Shown: positions 1 to 8,827, counted from the stretch's first letter. The stretch is DNA of 64,000 nucleotides from an uncultured Pseudomonadota bacterium (GCA_902788485.1 CADAKI010000002.1:89205-153204), one strand, 5' to 3'. The notes: generated from the sequence alone by a model not told the origin. Numbers and translations: made by a program.

Positions 1-138
1 CGTTATTACATGGCGCACAATCCAAAATTCCGTGAGTTTTTGCATGAAATTGTCCCCGAAAGCACGACATGGGATTTGGACGAAGATGCGCCAACGCGTC
101 AAACGCGTCGCACAAAAAATACGCGTCGTCGCAAATAA
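1..138 (+). CDS. C-terminal end of an unknown protein (partial)
   Basis: The reading frame is open from the first base and stops at 136-138, giving the last 45 residues of a protein that begins outside the window. The tail contains HEIVPESTTWDLDED and then an Arg/Lys/Thr-rich basic end (RQTRRTKNTRRRK). I do not recognise the family from so little. The basic tail could bind nucleic acid or be a disordered end. A strong hairpin terminator follows 25 bases after the stop, which supports this being a real gene end. Confidence 0.7.
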   Translation, partial: RYYMAHNPKFREFLHEIVPESTTWDLDEDAPTRQTRRTKNTRRRK

Positions 139-163
139 AGTTTTGTTTTGCCATGAACAAACA

Positions 164-189
164 ATGCCGCGTCCGCGGCATGTTTTTTT
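164..189 (+). terminator. Intrinsic terminator
   Basis: Perfect 8-bp stem ATGCCGCG/CGCGGCAT with a 2-base loop, followed by a run of seven T. It ends the plus-strand gene that stops at 138. It lies just beyond the stop codon of the minus-strand gene that ends at 188. Confidence 0.85.
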
Positions 190-2638
190 ACATTTCTTTT
201 TGCAGTGATATTTTTTCTTGTAATAATTTTTTCATTTCTTCAACATTTCGTAATTGACGCGCGGCATCGTCATAATTACGAATTGTGTCATTTGCCAACC
301 GTTTTATTTCGGTGTCCAAATGCATAATGAAATTTTCAATTTGCACATCCAAAGATTTAACATCGACCAATGTTGCGGTACGCCCTGCTTCTGGTTTTTG
401 TGTGGTGACCCGTTGTGATGTGTTGCGTGCAATCCGTGGACGTTTTGCGCGCGTTTGGTCTGGTGCATCTTTGGATTTTTGTTTGTTCGCAATTTTTTGC
501 CCGTATATTTGCAACAATTCAGACACTTTCAAATAATCAGAACGTTCAACAAAATCGTTGTTCACTGTCACGCCATCCATATTTTGACCCTTGGCGGCAT
601 TTGGAATCGCAACAGAATTATACATTTTTATTGATTGTGCATTGTTTTCATGGTCCGCAAAGAACGCAATGGCAACCAATATTTTTTCGGATTTGTTCAT
701 TGTTAAAACAATGCGTCGATTATCGTTGTTTTCTATTTGTATTGCCGCCGCATTACCGCGTTTATAACATGTGTTTGGTATGATTTGCGGCTTGCCAGAT
801 TTGTCGATGTGTTGTAATGGATTGTCACTGGGTAATTTTGTATAATCTGTATTTATTTTATCTATGCGTTCCAACACAGAATACAACAAATTCAAACTGT
901 CGCCACACGCGTTGCAGATACTTTTCCAAATTTGTTTTGGAATATACTTTTCAATTTTAATTGTCTGTTTGACTTTTTTAACTTTTACTTCTGTTTTCTG
1001 TGCTTTTGTTTCCGTTGGTTGGGGGGTGACCTTGGATGGTTCACGAACCGTATTAGTTTTGTGCAATTGCAACATTGTTTGCTTTAATAAATCTATATAA
1101 TCCACATGCACGCATATAACCGATTGCCCATCACATGTTTTTGTGCATGATTTAATTTGGTTGTTCGTTTTTATCGCATGTCGCACTAATCTTTCTATGT
1201 CTGTATTGATTTCGTTAAATTGTGCGTCTTTACGACATAATTCGACAATTTCTTTACGACTCATCCATTGTTCGGTTTTTGTTTCGGTTTTTGTTTTTGA
1301 CGTATCGACAACGGGCGCGGTGACCTGTTTTGTGGTGCGTTTTTGTTCGATTTGATTCAATGCTGTCTCTAAAATATCTTGCAAAGATAATGCGTGTTTT
1401 GAATCCCAAATTTCAATATTTGGATTTTTGTCTTGAAATTGTCTGAATTCTTGCAGTTTTTTAGCATCTTTGGCGATTGCATTCAGCATTGAACGTGATA
1501 AACGAATTTCATATACGGATTTTGGAAATTTAATGTCTAATAAATCTGTAAAATTTTTCACAGTTCCAGAAAAATTAATGAATGTTGTCCCTGATGGGAT
1601 TTTATCCATGCTTAAAAAATTTATATCTGTATTTGAACAGTCAATAAATCCATTTAATCGTTTTGGAAAAACAATTTTTGCACGTGCATTTGCACAAATA
1701 AAATCAGAATTTATATCAATATTTGAAAAATTAAACGGAATTTTTGTTTTAGAAATGTCGATATAATTCATAAAACGATAATGTTCGTTGTTGTCCAATT
1801 TGAAAAAATCTGCGTGCGCACCATTGTCCAAAATGACAGCCAACGATGGCGGCGTTGTTGATTTTAATTTTCCGATATTTCCATTAAATTGATTTATTTT
1901 GTACGACATACCTGTATCGTCAAATATAACAGATGCAATAATATGTTGTATCAGTTTTCTTTTTGCTGATTCAGATTTTGCTTGTTCGACTTTTTTAATT
2001 TGCGATAACAAATATTCTTTGAAAAATTCTTCTGTTTTTCGTTGTGCGTCTGTCATCTCTTGATTTCTGATATTGTCAGATGCCCAAGAATATAAAAAAT
2101 TCAGATAATTACGAATATTTTCCGTTGTATTAAAAGAATGTTCTGTAAAATCGATTAAAATTTTTCGTGTTTTCCAAAAATTTTCAGAATCTTCCGGACT
2201 GAATTTAATGGCTCTGATTTTTTGTGTGTCGTCCATCATATCTGTGTAAAATTGGGCAAGAGAATCATCTTGCAAAATATCTTTTGCGGAAAAAGGTTTG
2301 CTTATAAATTCGTTAAATTCGTTAAATCGAACGACGAAATTATAATCTTTGGAAATCTCGTTTGGGTCATATACTGGCGAATTTGTTGGCGCAATGGCGA
2401 TGGCGTTTACACGCTCTAACAGCCATACTGCGGCCTTTGGGGTCATATTATCCGGGAAACGCAATCTGGCGATAATATCATCTGGATTAAAATTTTTTTT
2501 GCGGGATGTTTTGGAAAAATCCAATGCCGGCACCGCCGGTTGCAACAACGATTCCGTCCGCCCAGGAATGTTCCCGTGCGTATCAGAATTCAAAGCATTC
2601 AAAACATTGTTATTCAAAATATCAATTTTTTCCGGCAT
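188..2638 (-). CDS. Large unknown protein, 816 aa
   Basis: Intact 816-residue ORF with a good ribosome site (AGGGGG, a few bases before ATG at 2638) and its own promoter. I do not recognise it. There is no signal peptide or membrane segment. The N-terminal two thirds are AT-rich and Asn/Ile/Lys/Phe-rich, with Asp/Asn-rich strand-like repeats around residues 270-370. The middle (about 430-470) is a Thr/Lys-rich linker. The part around 560-590 is another Pro/Thr/Lys linker. The C-terminus (about 760-816) is a charged coiled-coil-like helix. Such linker-separated, lineage-specific proteins can be secreted effectors in host-associated bacteria, but nothing here proves that. It lies next to a serine recombinase gene transcribed in the same direction. 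Confidence 0.75.
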   Translation of the reverse strand: MPEKIDILNNNVLNALNSDTHGNIPGRTESLLQPAVPALDFSKTSRKKNFNPDDIIARLRFPDNMTPKAAVWLLERVNAIAIAPTNSPVYDPNEISKDYNFVVRFNEFNEFISKPFSAKDILQDDSLAQFYTDMMDDTQKIRAIKFSPEDSENFWKTRKILIDFTEHSFNTTENIRNYLNFLYSWASDNIRNQEMTDAQRKTEEFFKEYLLSQIKKVEQAKSESAKRKLIQHIIASVIFDDTGMSYKINQFNGNIGKLKSTTPPSLAVILDNGAHADFFKLDNNEHYRFMNYIDISKTKIPFNFSNIDINSDFICANARAKIVFPKRLNGFIDCSNTDINFLSMDKIPSGTTFINFSGTVKNFTDLLDIKFPKSVYEIRLSRSMLNAIAKDAKKLQEFRQFQDKNPNIEIWDSKHALSLQDILETALNQIEQKRTTKQVTAPVVDTSKTKTETKTEQWMSRKEIVELCRKDAQFNEINTDIERLVRHAIKTNNQIKSCTKTCDGQSVICVHVDYIDLLKQTMLQLHKTNTVREPSKVTPQPTETKAQKTEVKVKKVKQTIKIEKYIPKQIWKSICNACGDSLNLLYSVLERIDKINTDYTKLPSDNPLQHIDKSGKPQIIPNTCYKRGNAAAIQIENNDNRRIVLTMNKSEKILVAIAFFADHENNAQSIKMYNSVAIPNAAKGQNMDGVTVNNDFVERSDYLKVSELLQIYGQKIANKQKSKDAPDQTRAKRPRIARNTSQRVTTQKPEAGRTATLVDVKSLDVQIENFIMHLDTEIKRLANDTIRNYDDAARQLRNVEEMKKLLQEKISLQKEM

Positions 2639-2670
2639 TTTATCCCCCTGGAAATATTATTAACGAACAT

Positions 2671-2699
2671 AATATAATACAAAAATGCCAATTTGTCAA
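2671..2699 (-). promoter_or_regulatory. Promoter of the 816-aa gene
   Basis: On the minus strand TTGACA (2694-2699), a 17-base spacer and TATATT (2671-2676) stand 32 bases before the ATG at 2638. This is a near-consensus sigma-70 type promoter. Confidence 0.7.
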
Positions 2700-2715
2700 T
2701 AATTAATATAAAATA

Positions 2716-3327
2716 TTATGTCAGGTTTTGCCATCCCATGCGGGTTATGAATCTGGACACGGTTGCGTGTTTGACATGCATTGTTTGTGCGATGCGGTAT
2801 TTTGTCCACCCCTTTTCTAATAAGTGTTTGATTTTTTTAGTATTTTGCGTCAATTTTAACCTTTTGCTTTGTGCCGAAAAAGGTCGTCCCAAACGCTTGC
2901 CAGACGCGCGCACGCTTTCCAGCGACGCCTTGGTTCGTTGCGATATCAAATTACGTTCAATTTCCGCAGACAATCCGAACGCAAAAGCCATAACCTTGCT
3001 TTGAATATCGTTGCCCAGGCGGTAATTTTCTTTTAATGTCCAAACCTGGCAATTTTTATTAAGGCAATTTTCCAAAATCCGCATAACCTCTAACAGCGAC
3101 CGCCCCAATCGCGAAATTTCCGCTGCAATTAAAATATCGCCATCGTTTAATTCATCCAGTAATTGTCCCAACCGCCGTTTATCCAACGGTTTGCGCGAAG
3201 TAATAGTTTCCATCACCCATTTATCCACCGTGATATTGTTTAGATGCGCAAATTGCTCTATTTCGTATCGCTGGTGTTCGCATGTTTGTTTTGTCGAAGA
3301 AACCCTAATATATCCAATAACAGCCAT
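2716..3327 (-). CDS. Serine recombinase (resolvase/invertase family)
   Basis: 203 residues, the usual size for Hin/Gin/Tn3-resolvase proteins. The N-terminal catalytic domain has YIRVSS (nucleophile Ser about residue 10), EISRLGRS with the conserved arginines near residue 70, and IERNLISQRTKASL in the E-helix. A LGRP linker leads to a C-terminal helix-turn-helix (WTKYRIAQTMHVKHATVSRF). It should cut and rejoin DNA at short paired sites, giving inversion or resolution. The catalytic residues look intact. It is divergent from a dead paralogue (3551-4117) that heads a polysaccharide operon, as seen for invertases controlling surface glycans in other gut bacteria. No obvious invertible segment is visible close by. 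Confidence 0.9.
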   Translation of the reverse strand: MAVIGYIRVSSTKQTCEHQRYEIEQFAHLNNITVDKWVMETITSRKPLDKRRLGQLLDELNDGDILIAAEISRLGRSLLEVMRILENCLNKNCQVWTLKENYRLGNDIQSKVMAFAFGLSAEIERNLISQRTKASLESVRASGKRLGRPFSAQSKRLKLTQNTKKIKHLLEKGWTKYRIAQTMHVKHATVSRFITRMGWQNLT

Positions 3328-3550
3328 TTTTTAATCCTTTGGTTATAAAAAATATTCCCTTTTAATAGAACGATTATGGACTAATCACCGAACAAGAATC
3401 TATAAATGGGCGAATAAAATCTGCTAAATATTGAAAATCTAAGTTTTTTTCATTTTTATCGTATTTGTAATAATTAATCTGAACCGTACAAAAAATAGGT
3501 TGATTTTATCGTTGGTTTGCGTTATAAATCACATTAAACAGATATTGCAT

Positions 3551-4117
3551 ATGGTATACGGGATGCTTTTTGTTAATCACACATTGTATTCGTCCGCGAC
3601 CCAGCGCGCAGGAATTGCGTCATTTTGCAAAAAAAATGGTTTAACCCCCGATGCGTTTTTATCATACCGCGATATGCCAGATGTGGGCGAAATAAAACCG
3701 GGGGATTCAGTTGTGTTTTATTCGTGGTCTTGCGTTGGGAAAACGCGTTCGCAATTAAAGAAAATAATCAGTTATTTATTGCAAAACAAAATCAATTTTT
3801 ATTCTGCGACGGGTAAATATAGCGCCGCCACCGGCACAGATTTCAATCAATTATCGCATGCGTTTGGCCTGTATGAAGACATCAGATTTAATTTTATTTC
3901 TGATAAAAACCTGGCTGTGGTTCGTGCGCGCGTTGCGGCGGGTCAGAGTTTGGGGCGCCCGCGTGGTGCGAAAAACCAGACGCACATTTGGACGAAACAC
4001 AAATCCAAAATTTTATCAATGCACGATGCGGGATTCAGTATGTATCGCATCGCGCGCGATTTGAATCTGACCGCCCCAGCGGTCAAAAGATGCCTAACCG
4101 CAAATAATGCAATTTAG
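3551..4117 (+). CDS. Catalytically dead serine-recombinase-like DNA-binding protein
   Basis: About 188 residues from the ATG at 3551. A TTG at 3500 and an ATG at 3563 are alternatives, and no start has a strong ribosome site. It aligns with the neighbouring recombinase along its length. Where the active protein has GYIRVSST this one has GMLFVNHT, so the nucleophile serine and its arginine are lost. EISRLGRS is replaced by SWSCVGKT. The LGRP linker (SLGRPRGAKN) and the C-terminal helix-turn-helix (GFSMYRIARDLNLTAPAVKR) are kept. I infer a DNA-binding regulator or non-catalytic recombinase partner. It ends 11 bases before the glycosyltransferase gene, so it is probably cotranscribed with the polysaccharide genes. 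Confidence 0.75.
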   Translation: MVYGMLFVNHTLYSSATQRAGIASFCKKNGLTPDAFLSYRDMPDVGEIKPGDSVVFYSWSCVGKTRSQLKKIISYLLQNKINFYSATGKYSAATGTDFNQLSHAFGLYEDIRFNFISDKNLAVVRARVAAGQSLGRPRGAKNQTHIWTKHKSKILSMHDAGFSMYRIARDLNLTAPAVKRCLTANNAI

Positions 4118-4128
4118 GGGGATAGATA

Positions 4129-5820
4129 ATGAAAAAAACGAAACGATTATTTTTGTTTGCCGGATATGACAAAGACGGAATTATTGACGATACATTGGTT
4201 TATTATTTAACCGAGTTGTCAAAACTGGGTGATATTGTTTTGGTAATGGATTGCGATGTTGCCGACACAACAAAATTATCGGGAATCAAAAATATATTAC
4301 ATACCGAATTGGCGCGTCACAATGAATATGATTTTGGTTCATACAAACGCGGATACATATGGGCACATGATAATAAAATTTTGGATAAATACGATTGGGT
4401 ATATTTGGTAAATGATTCTGTGTATTTGCTAAATACTCCAAAACGGATTTTGGAGTATATGGAACAAACTCCATATAAAATGATAGGCGTTTCTGAAAAT
4501 TGTTTATGGAAAGATCATATTCAAAGTTGGTTTATGGGTTTTGCACCAGAAATATTTAAATCTGATTGGTTCAATAATTTTTTAACTCACGTTCGTACGG
4601 AAGATAAAGAAAACCTTGTCTTGCATTATGAGGTTGGTTTATCAAAATTAGTATTAGACCATGGATTTTCTTTCAAAGGGTATACCCCATACTTGTTAAA
4701 TGATCGTTCTTATTATGGTATTGAGCAATATGTGCCGTTCTTAAAAAAGAGCATAATTGATGTTGATCAAAAATATGCAAAGAAAATTACAAAAGTTTTA
4801 AATATTCCGGACAAAAAAATTGTGCAAGAAATATCTGCAAATGTGTTACGCACAAAAAATATACACGTACCGTTTACCAAAAAGTCAGTGTTTATAAAAA
4901 AAATAAAAGAGATTTTTTGGTATAAAGATTTGTACGGTGTATGCAGAGTTTTTGGATGGGTTGTGTGGCATAAAGATTTTATTAATAGGCGTATTAAACA
5001 TCTGCGCATATTGTTTTTTAGATTAAAAATCTGTTATGACCGTAAAGGAATTGCGGTAAGTCTGAACAAGCGCAGACTTTTTAGATTACATCGCAAAAAA
5101 ATTAATGCAACCACACATCAAATTGAAAACTATCAGAAAGCACATAAAAATACGAAAATTCGAGGTGTTGTATATACCTGTGTAACAGGGAATTATGAAA
5201 ATATCATAACACATAGATATTTGAATCCGAATTATGATTATATCTGTTTTACAGACAACAAGAATTTGTTAAAAAAAGGGCATCCTGTATGGCAAATAAA
5301 ACCATTACCATATACAGATGGTGACAATATAGCAAATTCACGTTTCCCAAAATTAAACCCGCATGAAATACTAAAAAACTATAGTTGTTCGTTGTATGTT
5401 GATGCGAATATCAGTATCGTGTCAGAACGATTATTCAAAATTTGCGAGAAGTCAGAAAAAAGACTGTTAATTCCTGCTCATCCAGACTGTGAATGTATAT
5501 ATGACGAATGCAAAAGGGTATATGAAGTTGGCAAAGAAACCCCGAGTGCTGTATTTAAAGTTACGCAATTATTGCGTGATTCTGGGTATTCGCGTGAAAT
5601 GGGGTTGGCTGAAAATAACCTGATATGGCGAAAACATAATGATGAAACCATAAAAAAGATAGACAACCAATGGTGGCATATGTTTACAAAATATTCTAAA
5701 CGCGACCAGTTGACTCTTGGATATGTTTTATGGCAAAACAAAATTCCTTTTCAAAATATTTATATGCCGGTTCATCAATCTTGGGATTATGTGGTGGTCC
5801 CTCACGACAAAAATAAATAA
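4129..5820 (+). CDS. Two-domain glycosyltransferase-like protein (RgpF-like + DUF616-like)
   Basis: 563 residues. Residues 1-200 resemble the rhamnan-synthesis protein F family: LFLFAGYDKDG, HNEYDFGSYKRGY, YLVNDSVYLL, HIQSWFMGFA and HYEVGLSKLV are typical positions. A basic linker (about 240-340) follows. Residues about 345-560 look like the DUF616/TOD1 family: VVYTCVTGNYENI, DYICFTDN, ANSRFPKLNPHE and LYVDANISI, a GT-A-like fold with a DxD-like VDAN motif. It probably adds sugars to a cell-surface polysaccharide at the cytoplasmic face. The start has an upstream GGGGGAT ribosome site. It is the second gene of the operon 3551-7740. The acceptor and sugar cannot be told from sequence. Confidence 0.8.
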   Translation: MKKTKRLFLFAGYDKDGIIDDTLVYYLTELSKLGDIVLVMDCDVADTTKLSGIKNILHTELARHNEYDFGSYKRGYIWAHDNKILDKYDWVYLVNDSVYLLNTPKRILEYMEQTPYKMIGVSENCLWKDHIQSWFMGFAPEIFKSDWFNNFLTHVRTEDKENLVLHYEVGLSKLVLDHGFSFKGYTPYLLNDRSYYGIEQYVPFLKKSIIDVDQKYAKKITKVLNIPDKKIVQEISANVLRTKNIHVPFTKKSVFIKKIKEIFWYKDLYGVCRVFGWVVWHKDFINRRIKHLRILFFRLKICYDRKGIAVSLNKRRLFRLHRKKINATTHQIENYQKAHKNTKIRGVVYTCVTGNYENIITHRYLNPNYDYICFTDNKNLLKKGHPVWQIKPLPYTDGDNIANSRFPKLNPHEILKNYSCSLYVDANISIVSERLFKICEKSEKRLLIPAHPDCECIYDECKRVYEVGKETPSAVFKVTQLLRDSGYSREMGLAENNLIWRKHNDETIKKIDNQWWHMFTKYSKRDQLTLGYVLWQNKIPFQNIYMPVHQSWDYVVVPHDKNK

Positions 5821-5831
5821 AGAGGGCATAA

Positions 5832-6782
5832 ATGAAAATATTAATAACCGGTGGGGCGGGTTTTATTGGTTCCAATCTTGCCGACAGATTGTTGTCGGCT
5901 GGGCACGATATTGTGGTTGTTGATAATTTTAATGATTATTACGATGTGTCATTAAAAGAAAAAAATGTCTGTGCAAATCTCAATAACCCGCACTACAAAC
6001 TATATCGTGTTGACATTTGTGACCAAGATGCAATATCACGGGTGTTTTCTGATAACGATATAAGCGTAGTTGTTCATTTGGCTGCGCGTGCTGGTGTTCG
6101 TCCGTCTTTGGAAAATCCGGTTGCATATGTTGAAACAAATATATTGGGTACGGTAAATGTTTTGGAACAAATGAAATTGCATAACATAAAAAAATTGGTG
6201 TTTGCATCGTCCAGTTCTGTTTATGGTAATTGTCGTGCAGAAAAATTCAGTGAAGATTTAAAAGTGACCGAACCAATATCGCCATATGCGGCAACAAAAT
6301 CCGCCTGTGAACAAATTATTTACACATATCATCATTTGTATAATATAAACGCCGTATGTCTGCGGTTCTTTACGGTTTATGGACCGCGCCAACGCCCGGA
6401 TTTAGCAATCCGTAAATTTGTTGAAAAAATTGAATCAGGGGTTCCGATTGATATGTATGGTGATGGTTCAACGCGACGCGATTATACATACATTGACGAT
6501 ATTATCAGTGGAATTTGTGCGGCGATAAAATATGACAAAACTGGATATGAAATCATAAATTTGGGTGGTGGCGAACCAATCACATTAAAACGAATGATAG
6601 AAACAATAGAAAAAGTTTTGGGCAAGTCGGCAATTATAAACAAACAGCCAATGCAACCCGGTGATGTAGATAAAACGGTTTGTGATTGGAAGAAGGCAAA
6701 CAATTTGCTGGGTTATATACCACAAACGACATTTGAACAGGGCATAAAAAAATTCAAGGAGTGGAAAAATGAAAATATTTAA
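5832..6782 (+). CDS. NAD-dependent sugar-nucleotide epimerase, UDP-glucuronate 4-epimerase-like
   Basis: 316 residues, short-chain dehydrogenase fold. The NAD-binding GGAGFIG motif is at residues 7-13, HLAARAGVRPS follows, and the catalytic Ser (ASSSSVYG) and YxxxK (YAATK) are present, as are RFFTVYGPRQRPD and YGDGSTRRDYTYIDD. The FNDYYD and AGVRPS signatures fit UDP-glucuronate 4-epimerases better than GalE. It would make UDP-galacturonate or a related sugar for the polysaccharide built by this operon. Its end overlaps the next gene by 14 bases, which implies translational coupling. Confidence 0.88.
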   Translation: MKILITGGAGFIGSNLADRLLSAGHDIVVVDNFNDYYDVSLKEKNVCANLNNPHYKLYRVDICDQDAISRVFSDNDISVVVHLAARAGVRPSLENPVAYVETNILGTVNVLEQMKLHNIKKLVFASSSSVYGNCRAEKFSEDLKVTEPISPYAATKSACEQIIYTYHHLYNINAVCLRFFTVYGPRQRPDLAIRKFVEKIESGVPIDMYGDGSTRRDYTYIDDIISGICAAIKYDKTGYEIINLGGGEPITLKRMIETIEKVLGKSAIINKQPMQPGDVDKTVCDWKKANNLLGYIPQTTFEQGIKKFKEWKNENI

Positions 6783-7740
6783 AAAAGAAAGATTACCAAA
6801 CGGTCGTACTCATGTGTATTTGAAATTATTTAGTTACCAAGATAAATTTCAACGCATTTACAATAAACGTTTCAGCGGACTTACACAGAAAGAGTTAGAA
6901 TTTTGCGTAAAAAGACAATATAAAATGTGGCATGGCAAGAAATTAAATTTGAAAAAACCAGAAACTTTTAATGAAAAGCTATGTTGGGAAAAATTATATT
7001 ACTGGAATCCATTGATGACAATATGCGCCGATAAAGTTCGCGCGCGTGAATATTTTTGCGAAAAAATCAAGGATGGCGAAAAACATTTAGTAAAACAATA
7101 CGGCGTATATAAAACACCGGATGAGATTGATTTTGACACTTTGCCAAATAAATTTGTTCTGAAATCAAACTGGGGTTCGGGCCAACAAATAATTGTCAAG
7201 GATAAAAGCAAGTTAGATATCGATGCCGCAAAACAAAAAATGCGGGAATGGATTAAACCAGAATCTAATCATTATTTTTATTCATTTGAGTCCGGCTACC
7301 GTTTCATAGAACCGCGTATTGTGTGCGAAGAATTTTTAGATTATGAATACAAATTGGAGTTTTTTTGTTTTAATGGAAAACCTAGATTCTTTTGGATTGT
7401 TATAAATGATAAAACACCGGATGTTCGTGCGAATTTTTATGAATTGGACTGGACACGTATGCCAATAACAAACCACTATCCTAATTTTGATACAGATATA
7501 ACAAAACCCAAATGCTATGACGAAATTTTGGAAAATGCGAAAAAAATGTGTGGTGATTTTCCGTTTGTTCGTTGTGATTTTTATGTTACAAAAACAGGAT
7601 ACCGTTTTTCCGAAATGACATTTTTCCATTGGGGTGCATCACAAGGTTTTGAGCCGTCTAAATATAATATAATTATTGGAAATATGATGGAATTACCTAA
7701 AAACAAAGAAAATGTTGCATGTATAAAAAATCCTGACTGA
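6769..7740 (+). CDS. TupA-like ATP-grasp protein
   Basis: 323 residues matching the TupA-like ATP-grasp family found in capsule and teichuronopeptide loci: KPETFNEKLCWEKL, the ADKVRAREYF motif, KFVLKSNWGSGQQIIV (the ATP-binding lysine strand), RIVCEEFLDYEYKLEFFCFNGKPRFFWI, and FVRCDFYVT near the C-terminus. The family is thought to join amino acids or similar groups to a saccharide with ATP. It closes the operon and stops inside a long hairpin. The ATG lies in the end of the epimerase gene behind AAGGAG. Confidence 0.82.
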   Translation: MKIFKKERLPNGRTHVYLKLFSYQDKFQRIYNKRFSGLTQKELEFCVKRQYKMWHGKKLNLKKPETFNEKLCWEKLYYWNPLMTICADKVRAREYFCEKIKDGEKHLVKQYGVYKTPDEIDFDTLPNKFVLKSNWGSGQQIIVKDKSKLDIDAAKQKMREWIKPESNHYFYSFESGYRFIEPRIVCEEFLDYEYKLEFFCFNGKPRFFWIVINDKTPDVRANFYELDWTRMPITNHYPNFDTDITKPKCYDEILENAKKMCGDFPFVRCDFYVTKTGYRFSEMTFFHWGASQGFEPSKYNIIIGNMMELPKNKENVACIKNPD

Positions 7741-7755
7741 TTACCAGTCAGGATT
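7729..7755. terminator. Bidirectional hairpin between the polysaccharide operon and the tail-fibre gene
   Basis: Perfect 11-bp inverted repeat AATCCTGACTG/CAGTCAGGATT with a 5-base loop, overlapping the stop codon of the TupA-like gene. The T-tract is weak, so it may act more as mRNA 3' end protection than as a strong terminator. It also lies downstream of the convergent gene that ends at 7784. Confidence 0.65.
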
Positions 7756-7783
7756 TATGGCAAATATTTTATCAAAACAAGTT

Positions 7784-8695
7784 TTATAATTTTCTAAAAC
7801 CATATACCTCCCAATGTTTTGGAGATGTGTTAGAAGCTCCTGAACCGCCGGAGTTGTTTACAACAATCCCTTGTGTGGTGAACCCTGTTGTTGTTATATC
7901 ACGAAATCCATGAATAAAAACATTATTATTTTGGGAATTGCATATGCCTGTCAGTTGTATATGATAATTTGTATCTGCCATTTCAATAGGTAAATTTACT
8001 GTTTGTGAATCGCTGTATCCCCCTTGTTCGACCCAGCCGGATTTGTATTTCCGGTACCATGTGTAATTGTTTTCTGCGGTTGGGGATTGGGACGCAACAA
8101 CATAATCTATCATGCCTTCTGTGCGCGTGTCTAATGTTGTAATATTGCCCGTATTCGTCGCGATATTTTCCGTATTCGTTGCGATGTTGTCATGGTTCGT
8201 TGATACATCTGTGCGCAGTGTCGATATGTCGCCCAGCGCCGTGATTTTCGCATCTATCGCCACAATCTCGTCATGAATCGCACTGATACGCGCCAACAGT
8301 GTCGCCGTCGATTCTTTGTCGGCAATGTCGGCATATTGCGCACTTAAATTGTCCAGTTCGTCTTGTTTGTCTTTGATGACCTCCATCAAATAATTCAGGT
8401 CTTGGTTTAATGTCGTCGGCTCGATTTTTCCCAATGGCTGGTAATCTGCGATGCGCGTCATGGGCAGTTGCCGCGAAATCGTGATGCAATCTTGTCGTGT
8501 TGGCGCCACATCAAACACAACCCGCCCACCGATATAGGGAAAATCTGCGTCCAGTCCGCCCGGCGTGCCAACAATGTTATATGTCGGCGCCGGCGCATTG
8601 TTCATTGTCACAATAATGTTTGTGTTTTCAAAATATGGGAAATTAAAGTAAAATTCGGTGATAACTCCGTTTCCCATGTATGATACTGATTTCAT
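7784..8695 (-). CDS. Phage tail fibre protein, T7 gp17-like N-terminus
   Basis: 303 residues with AAGGAG upstream. Residues 1-105 resemble the N-terminal attachment domain of T7-type tail fibres (MGNGVITEFYFNFPYF, ITISRQLPMTR, LNQDLNYLMEVIKDKQDEL). Residues about 105-190 are a heptad coiled coil with NIATNTENIATNTGNI repeats, the usual trimeric stalk. The C-terminus (WYRKYKSGWVEQGGY ... HWEVYGFRKL) resembles the receptor-binding tip domain of many phage fibres. It is shorter than T7 gp17 (553 aa). It stands alone between host genes, yet its leader matches that of the capsid/lysis operon at 35.5 kb. Likely the host-recognition fibre of the particle whose other genes lie at 23-35 kb. Confidence 0.88.
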   Translation of the reverse strand: MKSVSYMGNGVITEFYFNFPYFENTNIIVTMNNAPAPTYNIVGTPGGLDADFPYIGGRVVFDVAPTRQDCITISRQLPMTRIADYQPLGKIEPTTLNQDLNYLMEVIKDKQDELDNLSAQYADIADKESTATLLARISAIHDEIVAIDAKITALGDISTLRTDVSTNHDNIATNTENIATNTGNITTLDTRTEGMIDYVVASQSPTAENNYTWYRKYKSGWVEQGGYSDSQTVNLPIEMADTNYHIQLTGICNSQNNNVFIHGFRDITTTGFTTQGIVVNNSGGSGASNTSPKHWEVYGFRKL

Positions 8696-8719
8696 AAAAA
8701 CTCCTTTTTGTTATAACAA

Positions 8720-8739
8720 AAAATCCCCCGCCGCGGGGG
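8720..8739 (-). terminator. Leader terminator 2 of the tail-fibre gene
   Basis: On the minus strand a CCCCCG/CGGGGG stem with a tiny loop is followed by ATTTTTT. It lies between the promoter and the tail-fibre start, about 25 bases before the ATG. Confidence 0.75.
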
Positions 8740-8749
8740 CAGGGGCAAT

Positions 8750-8776
8750 AAAAAAAACCGGGCAAAATTCACCCAG
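8750..8776 (-). terminator. Leader terminator 1 of the tail-fibre gene
   Basis: On the minus strand AACTGGGT and GCCCGGTT form an 8-bp stem with G-T pairs, followed by eight T. It begins only about 12 bases after the -10 box, so transcripts should stop here unless the polymerase is modified. Confidence 0.75.
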
Positions 8777-8787
8777 TTGATAGCACT

Positions 8788-8816
8788 ATTATATCATAAA
8801 TGCGACAAAAAATCAA
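8788..8816 (-). promoter_or_regulatory. Tail-fibre promoter (shared regulon type)
   Basis: Minus strand: TTGATT (8811-8816), exactly 17 bases, TATAAT (8788-8793). The same hexamers, spacing and following double terminator occur at 35601-35629 and 47250-47278. Confidence 0.85.
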
Positions 8817-8827
8817 TTAAAAACAAA

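Noticed and set aside
3328-3550. Invertible promoter between the two recombinase genes
   Set aside because: I looked for inverted repeats flanking this gap and saw none long enough to support it.
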